Part shown: piece by piece, positions 24,401-36,400 of the stretch
Position numbering within the stretch: the first letter of the stretch is position 1
Layout of the letters: every line of letters starts with the position of its first letter
Assembly: GCA_963931925.1 (NCBI GenBank)
Contig: OZ007582.1
Location: forward strand, 37,535,617-37,599,616
Source of the DNA: Onchidella celtica
Lineage: Eukaryota > Mollusca > Gastropoda > Systellommatophora > Onchidiidae
Length of the DNA stretch: 64,000 bases
Reading direction: 5' to 3'
Position numbers and translations under genes: made by a program
The notes under the pieces: generated by a model
What the model was told of the DNA's origin: nothing
Seen by the model: the letters and a program-made list of their open reading frames with translations, nothing else
Database searches by the model: none

Positions 24401-27400
24401 ATCGGACCTGTGAATAAAAGCCCATCGGGCGGACATAAAGGGAAGCAGTCGAGAAGACTAGTGAGAGTCTTTCCAGTTATGACTGGTATGTAGAATGTCG
24501 ATTGATTATTATGATTGATGTATTATATTATATTCGTCTATTACCATGATGTAAATAAGTATATGTGAGGAATGTGGAAGTCCTTGATATTGGATATAGC
24601 AATGTGCGCCACGAGCGATAGATGGACGTGAGTTCATGGATTTGTAGCGCGAGTGAGTAGTGTGTACTCCGATGGAAGTGTGTTACCGTAAGATGTGTGG
24701 TGAGTGAAAGGTGAACTAGTGTGTGTACGCTTCAGGGGTTGTAAGGAGAGGTGGAGTGAATAGAAATATATGGCCTTTAGCGTCTTTACAGACGGTCTTA
24801 GCAGCTAGAATATTCACTTTCACTTTGACTGACAGCTTCTCTCGTGGCTTATTCTACCAATGTTTGACCCGAGAGTGCGATGGCACTGATTGCAGGTCAG
24901 TCTTTTGGGTTCACTTTGGCGAGTGTTTTCATTCCGCCTCTGTCGTTTTGTCAGGTATGTTTCTTTTGCCTTGAAGTCTATTGCGAGCGTGCCACTGCGC
25001 AATTTTTGTCTCCATCTGCTTCGATCACTTGCAAGGTTCTCCCATTCATTGGGGTCGATGTTGAATGCTTTCATCGTGACCTTGCAAGTGTCTTTGAATC
25101 GCAGATGTGGCCTACCTCTGGGTCGGTTGCCAGTAGCAAGTTCCCCGTAGAGAATTTGTCTGGGGATGCGATCATTTTCCATACGGTGGAGATGTCCAAG
25201 CCACCGCAGTCTTTTTTTGCCTAGGAGAGCCTGAGTTGATGGAATGTTGGCTCGGCTCAGAACTTCGATATTTGAGATCCTGTCTTGCCACTTGATCTTG
25301 AGAATTTTGCGTAGGCAGCGCAGGTGGAAGGAGTTGAGGGATCTTTCATGTTTGGAGTAGGTGGTCCATGTCTCTGAGCCATACAGCAGGGTGCTTAGGA
25401 CGCAAGTTTGGTACACGAGTACCTTTGTTTTGATGGTCAGCTTGCTATTGTTCCACACCCTTTTTGAGAGTTTGCCAAAAGCTGTGGCCGCCTTTCCTAT
25501 TCTGGCATTTATTTCAGTTGTTATGTCTGTGCTACCACTGATGGTTGAGCCTAGGTAGCAGAATTTTCCCACTTGCTCCAGAGGAGAGCCATTCAGCATG
25601 ATTGGGTTGGGGTTTCTCAAGCCTTGTGTCAAAACTACAGTTTTTGAGACACTGATCTTTAGCATGAATTTGTCACAGGCTTTGGCAAGGCTATTGATGA
25701 GAGCCTGGAGCGTGGTTTCATCGTGGGCCACGATTGCAGCATCATCTGCGAAGAGGAGCTCTTGTAACATAATATGCTCTGTACGAGATTTTGCTTTTAG
25801 TCTGGCAACATTAAAAATGGAGCCGTCCACTCTGGTGTTAATAAGTACTCCACCTGAACATTGACCAAAGGCATTCTTGAGTAGGGCTGCAAAATATATA
25901 CCAAATAAGGTAGGAGCAAGAACACATCCCTGCTTCACACCGCTGTTTACAGCAAATGAATTGGATGTGCAGCCCTCAAAGTTGACACATGCCCTCATGT
26001 CAGTGTGGAAGGATGCAATAAGTTTTAGCAATGTTGGTGGACAGCCTATGGATTTAAGGACTGCATACAGGCCAGATCGGCTTACGGTGTCGAAAGCCTT
26101 TGTTAGGTCCACAAAGCATGTTATAAGCGGCCTGTTTTGTTCTTTACATTTTTCTTGGATTTGCCGAAGTGCAAATATCATGTCAATAGTTGATCGTTTG
26201 CTTCGAAAGCCACATTGTGTTTCTGGTAAGACTTTTTCCGCCAGTTGTTGAAGGCGGCAGAGGATGACGCGAGCAAAAGCCTTTCCAGTAATGCTGAGGA
26301 GGGATATGCCTCGATAGTTGTTGCAGTCGCCTTTGTCTCCTTTGTTCTTGTAAAGTGTGACAATTTTGGCGTCTCTCATATCATGTGGTATCACGCCTTC
26401 TTTCCAACACTGCAGTAACAGATTATACAGGTGTGGTAATAGTGGGCCTTTTAGGTCTTTTAATACCTCTGCAGGAATGTTGTCACTTCCTGTGGCTTTT
26501 CCAGCAGACAGGTGGTCGATTGCATTGGAAAGCTCGACTAAGGAAGGTTCAGCGTCAAGTTCGGCCATTATTGGCTGTTTTTGGAGGTGTTCCTCAAAAT
26601 CTGGTGGAATATTTTTCTCAGTTGAGTACAACAGAGAGTAATGCTCTACCCACCTATTCAGTTGTTCATTTTTATCTGTGATGGGTTCACCATTTACAGA
26701 CTTAAGTGGGGCGCTTTTGGTGATGATTGGCCCAAGAGCTACTTTCATCTGACTAAAGGCGGTTTTCATATCTCCCTTTTCATTTGGTAGGGTATTATAC
26801 CAATGTGATGTTATTCTTGTAGGTGTCGGGGACGGGCCGCAGAGCCACCTCGATGAGCACAGGGGATAGGCCAGCATAGGGCCGGAGGCCACACATAGGC
26901 CAGAAGTGAGGCTGTCAGTGTAGGACAGTGGAGGCACATAAAGTCGTGGCAGTCAGGTCACGGACAGGGACGTAGATATGAGAGTGAATGAGATACTATA
27001 TTGTTGCCATGTTGATAGGCTAGTGAACTGATATTATGTTGTTGCCATGTTGATGGCTATGGAAATAATAATGTGTTATTGCCCTGCTGAGGTGCTAGGG
27101 GAGTGCTAAGGTGTATGATAATAGGAAGGTGATATTGAGAGACTGCGGTGCCAGTAAATTACTAATGTGTTGTTAAGACCCTGAGGGGAGAGGCTGAGGC
27201 CGAAGTGCCTTTAGGAGTAACTACCGGATTGTGGATCCGAGGGAGAGTGTGTGTGAGAATAAGGCCGTTGTACGGCAGTGCATTTCAATAATATAATGTA
27301 TGTAATTGCGCTATTATATGTATAATTATGTTTAATAAATGTGTGAGTCTGATGGGTTGTTCTGTTAAGTGTTAAACTTGTTTGTTCGTGATTGTTGTCC

Positions 27401-30400
27401 TGTCATACTTATTACATCTCCCAGTCTGGGATTTGTGACACTGGGGGCTCGTCCGTTGTGACACTGGGGGCTCGTCCGTTGTGACTCGTCCATTTTCGTA
27501 ATATTTAGTTGTAGTTAGTTAGTAGGTATTTTTTCGGTGGGCATTTGTTACTTTAGTTTTGTCCACGTAATACTTATCTTGTGGTAGGAATTTGTGCTGT
27601 CTTTGTTCGTTGAATGAATGGAAATTTCATGATGATATGATTTATGTATTTTGATGAATATGTATTAATGTGTACTTAAATTTCTGCAGAGTGTGTGTGC
27701 CAGCCTGAGGAGTCAAGCGGCCAGAGCTCCGAGGAAGGGGAGAAATTGAAATCAAGGGTGAAAGTTAAGTGAAAATTTTGTACCCTGGATTGAGGGCTGT
27801 CTTTTCATCTGTCTGTTTCCCTGTTTTTGCTGTTTTCGTTGTAATTGATTATACGGGCGGTGGCGCGGGTTTGCTGTGGTGAGCGTAGTTTGTCCTCTTC
27901 GGGAGGTGGGCTAAATTTGGAACTTCGTTCATCACAGTGAACAGTTCTATAGGGACCTGTATTTTTGTTTAGATTGTAGCGTTCTATCTTCCTCGTTGTT
28001 TTAGGAAGACGTTTCTCTTGTCCTTCTCCTCCCTATCTGTAGATACGTTCTTTTTTTTCAGACTCTGTTCTTGTTTGTACCGTGTTGTGTAATCGGCGTA
28101 GTTAGGTTGCATTTTTTTCTATTATATTTTCCTTTGTAGAAGCTTTGTCCTAGTCTGGTTCGTTGTCCTTGACGTACTTGTGGTCCTTCTACTGTATTTC
28201 TTCATTCTTGTCGTTCTATTTTCTTTTATAGTTAATAGTGCTATACATTTTGTAGATATAGAATTAGTTGTGCTGTAAAGGTAAATTCCTGAATTGTATC
28301 CTGAACTGGGTATTGTTATATCTGGTGTGATCGCAGGTCTCTGGTCGTATCGTTAGTGATCATACCGACAGGTTGGTCGTTCGCATAATAGATACCATAA
28401 CCATAAATCTGTGAAATGGCGGAACTCCAACAACTAATGAAGTTGGGTAAGGAACTTGGCCTGGAGGGAGAAGAGCTACGCGGCTGGATTAAAGAACAGC
28501 AGGCAGAAATGCGCGATGAGAGGGCTAAAGATAGAGAGAGAGAAAAAGAGGCTCAAGAGCGTCAACAAGAAAAAGAGGCTCAGGAGAGGGAGTTAAAGTT
28601 AAAGGAGTTAGAAGCTCAGCAACAGGAGAGGGAGACGCGAATAAGAATCGCGGAGTTGGAAATCAAAAAGAATGCGCCAACAGAAACAGTTGAGCGGCAG
28701 GTACACAATAAAGGTGGCGTTAGGATTAAGCTCCCTACGTTCGACGACCGGAAGGACGACATAGACGCCTTCCTTTACAGGTTCGAGCTGAACGCACAAT
28801 TGCAATGGGGGGAAAATAAGGAATTATGGGCCACGTACCTGGCGTCGCTATTGCAGGGGCGAGCGTTAACATACTTTAAAGAGCTACAGCGCGAAGACGT
28901 ACAAGATTACGATAAGCTGAAGGCTTTGCTGCTTCGCCGATTTGCGCGTACCGAGGAATATTTCCGGGAGCAGTTTAGGCGGGCACGTGCAGATACCAGG
29001 GAGGACTTTGCTGCCTTCGTCGCGAGACTAACGGAGTATTTCGCGAACTGGGTAGACTTGGCGCATGTGGGCACGGATTTCGCTAAACTGAAAGACCTAA
29101 TGATCCGTGACCAGCTGTACGCGTCGTGCCACAAAGATCTGGTGGCTTTCCTGAAAGAGAACGAACCCGCGACGGTGCAGGAGGCGTCTAAGTTGGCGGA
29201 GGCATACCGTACGGCGCACCCGTCCAAACCAGTCGCCAGGGCGTACGTCCAAGATGCTGGGTACGTCGCCGTTGTCGAAGGGTCGCCGGCAGGACTTAAG
29301 GACAGGTCGCGTCAGCGTGGTGCCTATAGTGGGCAAGCCCAGGGGCAGCGTAGGGGCTATCACCAATCCCCTGCATATGGACCCGGGAAGTTTGACCGAG
29401 CAGGAGGGCTAGGTCGCGGTAATGGCCGGGGGCGATTTGTGACCTTTGCCGATGACCGACGGCATAGGGACTCTAGTTCCGGTCGCGATGGGTCACGGGG
29501 ACCCAGGCCTAGTGCAGCACAGGGAGCGGAGTGTTGGACTTGCGGACGCGTGGGCCACTTTTCACGCGAGTGTAGGGCCGCGAAGTGTTGGAACTGCGGT
29601 AGAGCGGATCACATCAGCGTGAACTGCCCTGCAGGTAGGATAGCGGCGAACGTGGACAGTAGCTCCAGTCCATGTTCCCCAAATAAATTTCATCATGCGG
29701 CTGCGTGTGTTACATCGGACAACGGAGGCGGACAGTATTCTAAGTGTCCCAGTTGTGAGAAGTTATTATCTTCCGGTGTTTTACCTTGTGGGAGAAAGAT
29801 CCCCGTTATAAATTCATGTCATACAGGAAGTGGTCTTAGGGTTTATCCGGGGTTTGTTGGGGACGAACCGGTCTCGGTTTTACGAGATACAGGATCTACC
29901 GTTGTGGGAGTGCATAGGGATTGCATTCGGGATTCACAGCTTACAGGTGAGACTGTCCCGTGCATCCAATTTTCGGGGGCCATTGAGAAATTACCCATGG
30001 CAAGAATAATGATAGATACACCTTTCCTTAGCGGGGAAGTCGAAGCAGTCGTTGGTTGCTTTCCAGGCGCCCAGCTCATCATTGGGAATGTATCACGGGT
30101 AGTTTCCCCTTCCGATGAGAATGTGCAAGCATGGTCGCAATCAAAAGGTATTGACTTTTGCGCCGCGGTCGAAACACGTCGACGGGTAGCGGATAAAGAT
30201 AAGATTAGACCTTTGGCGACGCCAGCGGTCAACCTAGATATCACGCCAGAGCGCTTGGCGAGATTACAAAGGGAGGATCCATCATTAAACCCATGTTTTG
30301 GGGAAGCGCGAACCGAGAAAACGAGGAGATATAAGAACGGGTCGTCCTCCTTTTTTGTCCAGGGGGGCATTCTGTTCCGTATGTACGTCACAGTGGATTC

Positions 30401-33400
30401 CGTTCAAAAGCAGGTCGTCGTGCCACGGTCGTTGATTGCTACAGTATTGCGTCTGGCCCATGATGTTCCATTAGCGGGTCATATGGGAAGTACTAGAACC
30501 AAGGAGAGAGTTCTGAAAGATTTTTATTGGCCGTCAGTATACAGAGATGTGCGGTTATATTGTAAGACGTGCAGTGCGTGCCAAAAGACGACGCATAGGG
30601 GTCGTACACCCCAGGCTCCTCTTCAAAAGATCCCCACGGTTTCGGAACCGTTTAAAAAGGTTTCGATAGACCTTGTTGATTTAAGAGAAAGATTATCTTC
30701 AGCGCGCACTATAGCAGAAGAAGCGTCTAGTATCGCTTCAGCAAGAGCAAAGAACTATAAAGATAGAGGGTCCAAACTGAGAATTTTTAAGCCAGGAGAC
30801 AAGGTTCTGTTGTTGTTACCTACGGACCATAATAAGTTATTGATGACATGGAAAGGTCCTTATGTTATTGAGCGAGTGGTTTCAAAGGTAGATTACGCTA
30901 TCCACATTGATGGAACGAGTAAGGTTTTCCATGTTAATATGCTACAGAGATTTTATGAGAGACCACAGTATCTGTGTGCACAGACAAGACCAGAGGAGAC
31001 GGTCTTCTCTACTGCATGTACGGGGGTCGTAGACCAGTTGGACTGTGACGTAAGCGACACCGAGGCGCAGGAAGAGTTACAAATTCAATTGCCGGAGTTA
31101 ACTCCGACACAAGGTTACAGGGACGTAAAAATTAACCCTGACCTTACGAGTTCAAGGAGTAGGGAACTTGAGACCCTCGTAGCGTCATTCCCGGATGTTG
31201 TTACGGATTTGCCGGGTCGCACTACGGTGATCCAGCACCAAATAAAGTTGACTTCGGATAAGCCAGTATTTCTTAGACCGTATCCGTTGCCTTTTTCTTC
31301 GAGAGATAGAGTCATAAAGGAAGTAGAGTCAATGTTGAAGTTAGATGTGATAGAACCATCAACATCGCCGTATTCATCACCCATCGTCCTCGTGAAAAAA
31401 CTTGATGGATCGGTGCGGTTCTGTATTGATTTTCGAAGATTGAACACTATTACGGTAGGCGATAGGGAGCCTATTCCGTTTCAGGAGGAATTAATAGCTT
31501 CATTGGCCGGGTCCACGTGGTTTTCCAAGATAGATTTAACGAAAGGTTATTGGGAAATCCCGCTTACTGAGGAGTCGAAACAATACACGGCGTTCCAAAC
31601 GCCCATTGGATTATTCCAATTTAAGGTCATGCCATTTGGGTTGGTAAACGCGCCAGCGACGTTTGCACGATTAATGAGACTAGTGTTGAAGGACATACCT
31701 AATGTCGTGTCATTCTTTGACGATATAGCATGTCATACGTCGACATGGTCTGATCATATTCAGACACTAACAGTAATTTTTCAACGATTACGCCAGTTTG
31801 GGCTAACTGCTAAACCCGCAAAGATGGATTTGGCATGTCCAGAGATAATATTCTTAGGACATATCGTGGGTAGAGGTGTTCAGAGACCTGAAGTAACAAA
31901 AATTGACAAGTTAGTAGGGTTGCAAATCCCTAAAACAAAGAAACAAGTCAGAAGCTTAGTGGGAATTTTAAATTATTACAGAAAGTTCATTCCAAATTTT
32001 TCCTCCTTGTCATCTTCTCTTACTGACCTTACTAAGAAGGGACAACCCGATAAGGTCCAGTGGACGTCTGAATGTCAGACATCATTTGATAATTTGGTGA
32101 CAGCATTATCATCGTCACCCATTCTGATATTACCCGATTTTCGATCTAATTTTATCCTCAGAACGGATGCGTCGGACTCTGGTGTCGGCGCTTGTCTTCT
32201 ACAGGAGAAGAACGAATGTCTACATCCTGTATGTTATGTCAGTAGGAAGTTATTGCAGAGAGAAAGAAAGTATTCTGTGATAGAGCGTGAGTGTCTTGCC
32301 ATTGTCTGGTCCGTCCAGAAACTAGGACGTTATCTCATGGGACGAGAATTTTGTATCCAGACAGACCACAAGCCACTGACACTTTTGTCGAAGAATCGTT
32401 CGTCCAGCCCACGCTTATCTAGATGGGCATTGGCTTTGCAGCCGTATACCTTCGTTATTCAACCAATTCCAGGAACCAGCAATCATATCGCCGACTACCT
32501 TAGTCGAGCCTAGGGGAAGATTTCAGGAGCTTATACATCGGAGGACAGGAACATTGACAGGATCTGTGTGAATGAGTCGACTTTAAAATATTGACATTAT
32601 AAATATGATATGAAGAATGGTTGATAGGTTTAGTGGTTTTTGGATTCTGTACTAAGTATTGTGATTAGTTAGCTATTTATGATGTGACACATATATGCAT
32701 ATTGCAGGGCATATTGATCATATATTTTTCCCTGATTTCGCTATTGTATATACTAGGGGAACTGCTAGGTCAGTTTTTTTAGTGTAGGTATTGCTCACGC
32801 TCACTCGTTGACAGTCATCTTGATGCGATTTGAAATTAATTGCATTAATTTTTTTGGGGTGGGGGATGATGTCACGAGTGGAGTGAGTGCAATTAAGGGG
32901 ATTGCTACAGAGCGGGTGTAGAATAAGAAGAGCTCACGACAGACGGATAGGAAAAGACGTGAAAGGGGAAGAGTAAAAATAACTCATGCAGACAAGTGGG
33001 AAAAGCGTGCGTGTATGAGTGGTGTGGAAGTCTGAATGAGGCGAAAGCGCTGGATTACTATCACTGCAAGTTAGAAGGTCCTACGGATCGGACCTGTGAA
33101 TAAAAGCCCATCGGGCGGACATAAAGGGAAGCAGTCGAGAAGACTAGTGAGAGTCTTTCCAGTTATGACTGGTATGTAGAATGTCGATTGATTATTATGA
33201 TTGATGTATTATATTATATTCGTCTATTACCATGATGTAAATAAGTATATGTGAGGAATGTGGAAGTCCTTGATATTGGATATAGCAATGTGCGCCACGA
33301 GCGATAGATGGACGTGAGTTCATGGATTTGTAGCGCGAGTGAGTAGTGTGTACTCCGATGGAAGTGTGTTACCGTAAGATGTGTGGTGAGTGAAAGGTGA

Positions 33401-36400
33401 ACTAGTGTGTGTACGCTTCAGGGGTTGTAAGGAGAGGTGGAGTGAATAGAAATGGTAGGGTATTATACCAATGTGATGTTATTCTTGTAGGTGTCGGGGA
33501 CGGGCCGCAGAGCCACCTCGATGAGCACAGGGGATAGGCCAGCATAGGGCCGGAGGCCACACATAGGCCAGAAGTGAGGCTGTCAGTGTAGGACAGTGGA
33601 GGCACATAAAGTCGTGGCAGTCAGGTCACGGACAGGGACGTAGATATGAGAGTGAATGAGATACTATATTGTTGCCATGTTGATAGGCTAGTGAACTGAT
33701 ATTATGTTGTTGCCATGTTGATGGCTATGGAAATAATAATGTGTTATTGCCCTGCTGAGGTGCTAGGGGAGTGCTAAGGTGTATGATAATAGGAAGGTGA
33801 TATTGAGAGACTGCGGTGCCAGTAAATTACTAATGTGTTGTTAAGACCCTGAGGGGAGAGGCTGAGGCCGAAGTGCCTTTAGGAGTAACTACCGGATTGT
33901 GGATCCGAGGGAGAGTGTGTGTGAGAATAAGGCCGTTGTACGGCAGTGCATTTCAATAATATAATGTATGTAATTGCGCTATTATATGTATAATTATGTT
34001 TAATAAATGTGTGAGTCTGATGGGTTGTTCTGTTAAGTGTTAAACTTGTTTGTTCGTGATTGTTGTCCTGTCATACTTATTACATCTCCCAGTCTGGGAT
34101 TTGTGACAGACAGAGTGTGGTTTGTTGTTTGTTCATCCCATCTTTCCTACCATCTAATTTTAATGAACTTATTTGTAGCATGGTCAAAATTTCAAGCTTT
34201 CACACTGGGTTTTTCAAAGCCTGAAGGCAGGAGAGTAAGTCAGAGAGGGTAATAAAATGTCTGTTCTTGGATTTGGATATAAGGCTAAACTGATTCATGA
34301 ATTTCTGCAGTTATCACAGAGGTTTTGGCATTAAGAGCGAGGCATTTGGTTTTGTCGTCCCAGTTTGAAAATGAGGCGGCACCCACTGACTCGTGAACTT
34401 TGGAGTCATCTGTGTATTATAAATGTTTGTGATCAGGATGTTCATTGATCACTTCTCAGAGCAAATCTTTTGTAAGTTTCTGGCATGGTGCTGTCTTTCA
34501 GACAAGCTGTGATATATAATTTAATATTTAGTTTGTGTGTTAGACATGGCGGGATGGCAGGAAATAGGCCATCTTCCACCCCATACGGTCCAATTTCAAC
34601 CCTTGTGAGCAAGGACTGAATCCGACGGCAGAAGGGCAGGGTGACACCAGTGGAAGTTCCAAAGTTCTGGATATGTACTGTGTCAAAAACCAAATGGTGG
34701 GTTGGATTGTCTGGGTGTGTGGACAATTTTGGCCCATATGATATTGAAGAGGTAAATTATCTTTCCTACCTGCTAAAAAGGGTTCATTTAATTAGACTTT
34801 AAAGTCAGTTCGTTTGTGACATTTTCTTCCCCTTCCGCGAAACACTTCATGTTTTCTGAAATGACAGATTCCGGAGGTGGTAGCAGTGCCTTTTATATTC
34901 TTTATCATTTCCCCCACCTTTTGTGCTTTTCTTGGATAGAAATGGGGGAATTCTTCAAATGTGTACATTTCACCACAAAAATGGACTGTTGTACCTGGGA
35001 TCCCAAGAACCTAAGAACCTTTTTTCTGTACTGGTTGGAAGCTAAATGTGTACGGTGTATTCCCCATTAAATAACAGAAGGATTTTCACTTTCATTTTCC
35101 TTTTTTTTTCTATCCAGAGGGCATCTGAGCTTGAGCCCTTTGGCCAGGTGATAACTGATATGGCCAAAAATTTGCAGGTTTTCAGCAATTGTGTTTTGTT
35201 TGCATAGAAGTTATTCCTGACACCTCGTTAGATGGGTAGATGGGTACCTTGCAGGGCGTCCAAAAAGGTGATGTAAAAACTGTTTCATTTTGTCAACTGA
35301 GATGGAAAGAATAAAATTCTTTTAAAGAGTTCAAAGAATGTGGCAAAAAAGAATTGTCTTAGCTTCTACAGTGCTAGGAATGTAATTATGCGGTTTGATG
35401 ACAGGGCTAGCAATAAGACACGTCATCAGAAAGCTTATTCATTTTACTTTTGACATCTAGTTTCTTTGAGTTTGTCACTTGCTGGTCCTGCCACAGGTGA
35501 AGAAAGCTGGAGTTTGAGTTTGGGTTTAACGGTGCACTGGCACGATAACGGCCACTCTATGCCTCTCATGGTTTTTTCATTATCTCACTTTGGGCTAGCT
35601 TTCAGCCCTCAGATGCCTATAGGTAAGATCAAATAAGACTGAAGTTAAAAATCTAACAAGAGAAAGCCTGTTCTGTAAAGTATGTTTATATGAATTTTGT
35701 ACATATATGATAAAAGTCTGTTAAATCAACTTGTAGAGTTCAATCCCAGTCAGAAAATTAATGACAAAATGCGCTGCGGGTCCGCGTCAGAAAATAATTC
35801 TTTCATGGACCCGCAGACATAATGCCTTCTTCGGATGTACGCAAAATCCACACAAGTTAAAGAGAAAGAGTTACCACTGGAGAATATTCTGGTTTGTTAG
35901 GTCTGGAAGAAAACTTACCTTTCTTCATGAGTGACAGGTGCTTCCCCTGCCTCTTCAGGAAACGTATCCTTCCAGTACTCCTGAAGCTTCCTATTGTATG
36001 ACTGCATTGCGTTACTGTGGACAAATGTTAGAGACATTAAATCCAATATATCATGCCCACTGATCTTTGATGTCTTTGGCCACCTTGTAGTAACTGTAAT
36101 CTATTTGCAGGGAAGCTCAAGAAAGTATAGTGCTGCAGTTTCTTAATGGACTGAAGTCATTATAACAGCTCCATGGGTGACATCATTCTATGTTGTGGAC
36201 CTTGTGCATTTCACATCTAACCCATCTGCAGTGCAGAATCTGTGATAGCCTCAAACTTCCTACCAGCATGCTGAGGGCTTTTCGCTAAGCATATCTATGT
36301 ACATCTTTACTAATATTTCAGATGGAAGTATGATAGCTTAAAATGTGCAATATCAAGTCCTATAAAGTCAGCTCTATTCAAATACGACAGTGAGATTTTG

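Larger units (their letters stand above)
24184..27440 (+). mobile_element. 5' LTR of element B, interrupted
   Basis: Positions 24184-24767 and 26786-27440 correspond to 32870-33453 and 33454-34108 of the 3' LTR with equal lengths and no difference noticed. AATAAA at 27334-27339 fits the LTR poly(A) signal. The LINE splits the LTR and may disturb its promoter. Confidence 0.9.
24184..34108 (+). mobile_element. Complete Gmr1-like LTR retrotransposon (element B) with nested LINE
   Basis: Order: 5' LTR (24184-27440, split by a LINE), two primer sites, 0.9 kb leader, one Gag-Pol frame, polypurine tract, 3' LTR (32870-34108). Without the LINE it is about 7.9 kb. LTRs begin TGTCACG and end TGTGACA. 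The two LTRs appear identical by eye over 1239 bases, so the insertion is recent. It sits in MORC intron 10, antisense to the host gene. Confidence 0.9.

Noticed and set aside
34442-34726. 95-codon minus-strand frame as a possible CW-domain exon of the MORC-like gene
   Set aside because: It lacks the Trp/Cys pattern of CW fingers and has no flanking acceptor and donor in the right phase.
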